Source of the DNA: Paenibacillus hamazuiensis
GTDB taxonomy: Bacteria > Bacillota > Bacilli > Paenibacillales > NBRC-103111
DNA: 64,000 nt
Assembly: GCF_023276405.1 (NCBI RefSeq)
Contig: NZ_JALRMO010000001.1
Span: forward strand, 2,170,001-2,234,000
Direction of reading: 5' to 3'
The position numbers and the translations under genes were made by a program. Of this stretch, positions 62,963 to 64,000 are shown piece after piece. The number at the start of each line of letters is the position of its first letter. Position 1 is the stretch's first letter. The notes beneath the pieces were generated by a model. It did not search any database, had not been told where the DNA came from, and saw only the letters and a list, made by a program, of their open reading frames with translations.

Positions 62963-64000
62963 TCACACCTTCCCTAGATCGCCGCCCGGAAGTATCGGAT
63001 AAATTGTCGGCTCAACATTGGCTTCCGCATATTGAGCCAGTATCGATTGTATGATCGCATCCGGCCGCTCAAGCGAAGCGATCACATAGTGATGGATTCC
63101 GGAATCTCCGGCTTCGTCAATCGTGCCGTACCGGAAGCTGCCCCACGGACGGTCCCGTTCGGTACGGCCGGATCCGATCAAATAACGGACGTCGATGCCG
63201 TGAAAATAGGCGGTTTGGATGATTTCATCCGCTATTCCGCCGGAGCCTGCGACATGAACGATGCTTGCCCGGTTTTGTTTGATTCGCAGCATCAGGTTGG
63301 CGAGCATCGTCTTTCGTCCGAACGCATCCTGCAAACGCGAAAAATAGTTGAACCTGTAATAAGGTAAGTCGCGGGTCACAATCCCTTGCGGCCAAAATGC
63401 ATTGATCACCGATGGCGCCAAGTTGCAAAAGTCCATAAAATAATCGCCGCCATGCTCGAAATAGCTTTGTGGAAAAGACGGGCAAATCGGGAGAGACACT
63501 TCCCCGAAATGATTGTCTTGATGCGTCAGATCGCCCAGAAGCTGCGCTTCCTTCGGAGTCGGCATGTCAATCAGCCGGTGAAACGGCAGCACCCACTGCC
63601 GCCGGTTTTTCGGGACGTTCGGATCGATGCGCTTCCGGAAATAGTCCAGGTACAGCTGGAATGCGAATATCCCGCGTTGGCAAGCTTCCTTTAACGCAAA
63701 GTCATGCGATTTGTGTCGCAGAACGGCCAGTTCGGGCCGAACGGCACCGGCGTTGTCCGGCTTGTAGCCCAGCGTCGTGCCGAACGTCCCCATGGACAGC
63801 TCCTCCAAAAAGGCGGGAGTTCGCGCCAGCGTCTTGGCCAGATCCGCGTTTTCGCCGGAGTCGGTCATATAGCAGCGCACATCGTGACCGCTTAGTACGG
63901 TGCGGCTGATTGCCGAAGAACCTACGGCCAGCAGATGGATGGGGGCGTACGGCTGACCGGTCAGCCGAAAAATGCGGTCCAACGCCGTTTGAATGGTCCC
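62963..64000 (-). CDS. hypothetical protein, partial at the right edge
   Basis: The minus-strand frame is open to the window edge and reads TIQTAL before DRIFRLTGQPYAPIHLLAVG, so the true start lies beyond 64000. The visible part, about 345 residues, has SSAISRTVL near the start, a Pro/Tyr-rich middle (WVLPFHRLIDMPTPKEAQLL), a glycine-rich VHVAGSGGIADEIIQTAYFHGIDV, and ends LPGGDLGKV. This could be a nucleotide-binding Rossmann-type fold, but I do not recognise a family. No gene separates it from the upstream convergent gene, which stops 14 bases before its own end. Confidence 0.7.
   Translation of the reverse strand, partial: GTIQTALDRIFRLTGQPYAPIHLLAVGSSAISRTVLSGHDVRCYMTDSGENADLAKTLARTPAFLEELSMGTFGTTLGYKPDNAGAVRPELAVLRHKSHDFALKEACQRGIFAFQLYLDYFRKRIDPNVPKNRRQWVLPFHRLIDMPTPKEAQLLGDLTHQDNHFGEVSLPICPSFPQSYFEHGGDYFMDFCNLAPSVINAFWPQGIVTRDLPYYRFNYFSRLQDAFGRKTMLANLMLRIKQNRASIVHVAGSGGIADEIIQTAYFHGIDVRYLIGSGRTERDRPWGSFRYGTIDEAGDSGIHHYVIASLERPDAIIQSILAQYAEANVEPTIYPILPGGDLGKV

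Overview
The window reads as chromosomal DNA of a spore-forming, moderately GC-rich Firmicute, most likely Paenibacillus or a close relative. This rests on a KapB homologue, a Spo0E-like phosphatase, a YhcN/YlaJ-type spore lipoprotein, a GerA-type germinant receptor operon, the bacillithiol-linked BrxC (YtxJ), YesM/YesN-type two-component genes, strong AGGAGG-like ribosome sites and frequent TTG/GTG starts. No rRNA, tRNA, CRISPR array, complete insertion sequence or prophage was seen. The genus is inferred from gene content; no search was run.

Layout. 1-13.9 kb: an edge membrane protein, an ASCH protein, an M42 peptidase, two ABC-F ATPases, a thioredoxin-like/KapB pair, chorismate synthase facing a LysR regulator, a two-component pair, a Gfo/Idh/MocA oxidoreductase and a TRIC-family channel. 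14-20.8 kb: small sporulation or envelope genes (YhcN-like lipoprotein, a Gln-rich protein, an orphan OmpR-type regulator, a Spo0E-like protein), a DoxX-pirin pair behind a palindromic operator, PurT and an AIM24 protein. 20.9-28.4 kb: a YesM/YesN pair, a frameshifted membrane protein, HemY-type oxidase, and a DGPF/YCII protein paired with an ECF42-type sigma factor. 28.9-36.7 kb: a five-gene operon of ABC exporter parts (two ATPases, lipoprotein adaptor, FtsX-like permease) plus a large secreted protein. 36.8-43.4 kb: a GTP cyclohydrolase II-like protein, a ger operon whose A gene is frameshifted, a YfcE-type phosphoesterase, BrxC and an esterase. 43.4-52 kb: a 1005-residue AAA/TPR protein divergent from a seven-gene glycan-type cluster. 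52-64 kb: housekeeping and accessory enzymes, including a LOG protein, an AraC-regulated oxidoreductase pair, a methyltransferase/nitrilase/GNAT operon, a SodC lipoprotein, Nudix and GNAT proteins, and an edge gene.

The most unusual content is non-coding. A dispersed element occurs three times (about 18.2, 28.7 and 57.3 kb). It has a conserved scaffold ending in a GGGGTCCCCC hairpin and GATTTAGGGGG, and a variable hairpin arm whose stem differs between copies by compensatory base changes. That argues for a structured RNA or an RNA-guided/mobile element remnant. A second family of about 100 bp occurs twice (14.0 and 60.4 kb), each copy directly after a terminator. Direct repeats of TT(T/C/A)ACA with an exact 11-bp period lie in the 46.5-kb divergent promoter and in front of the orphan OmpR-type regulator gene, suggesting a small regulon.
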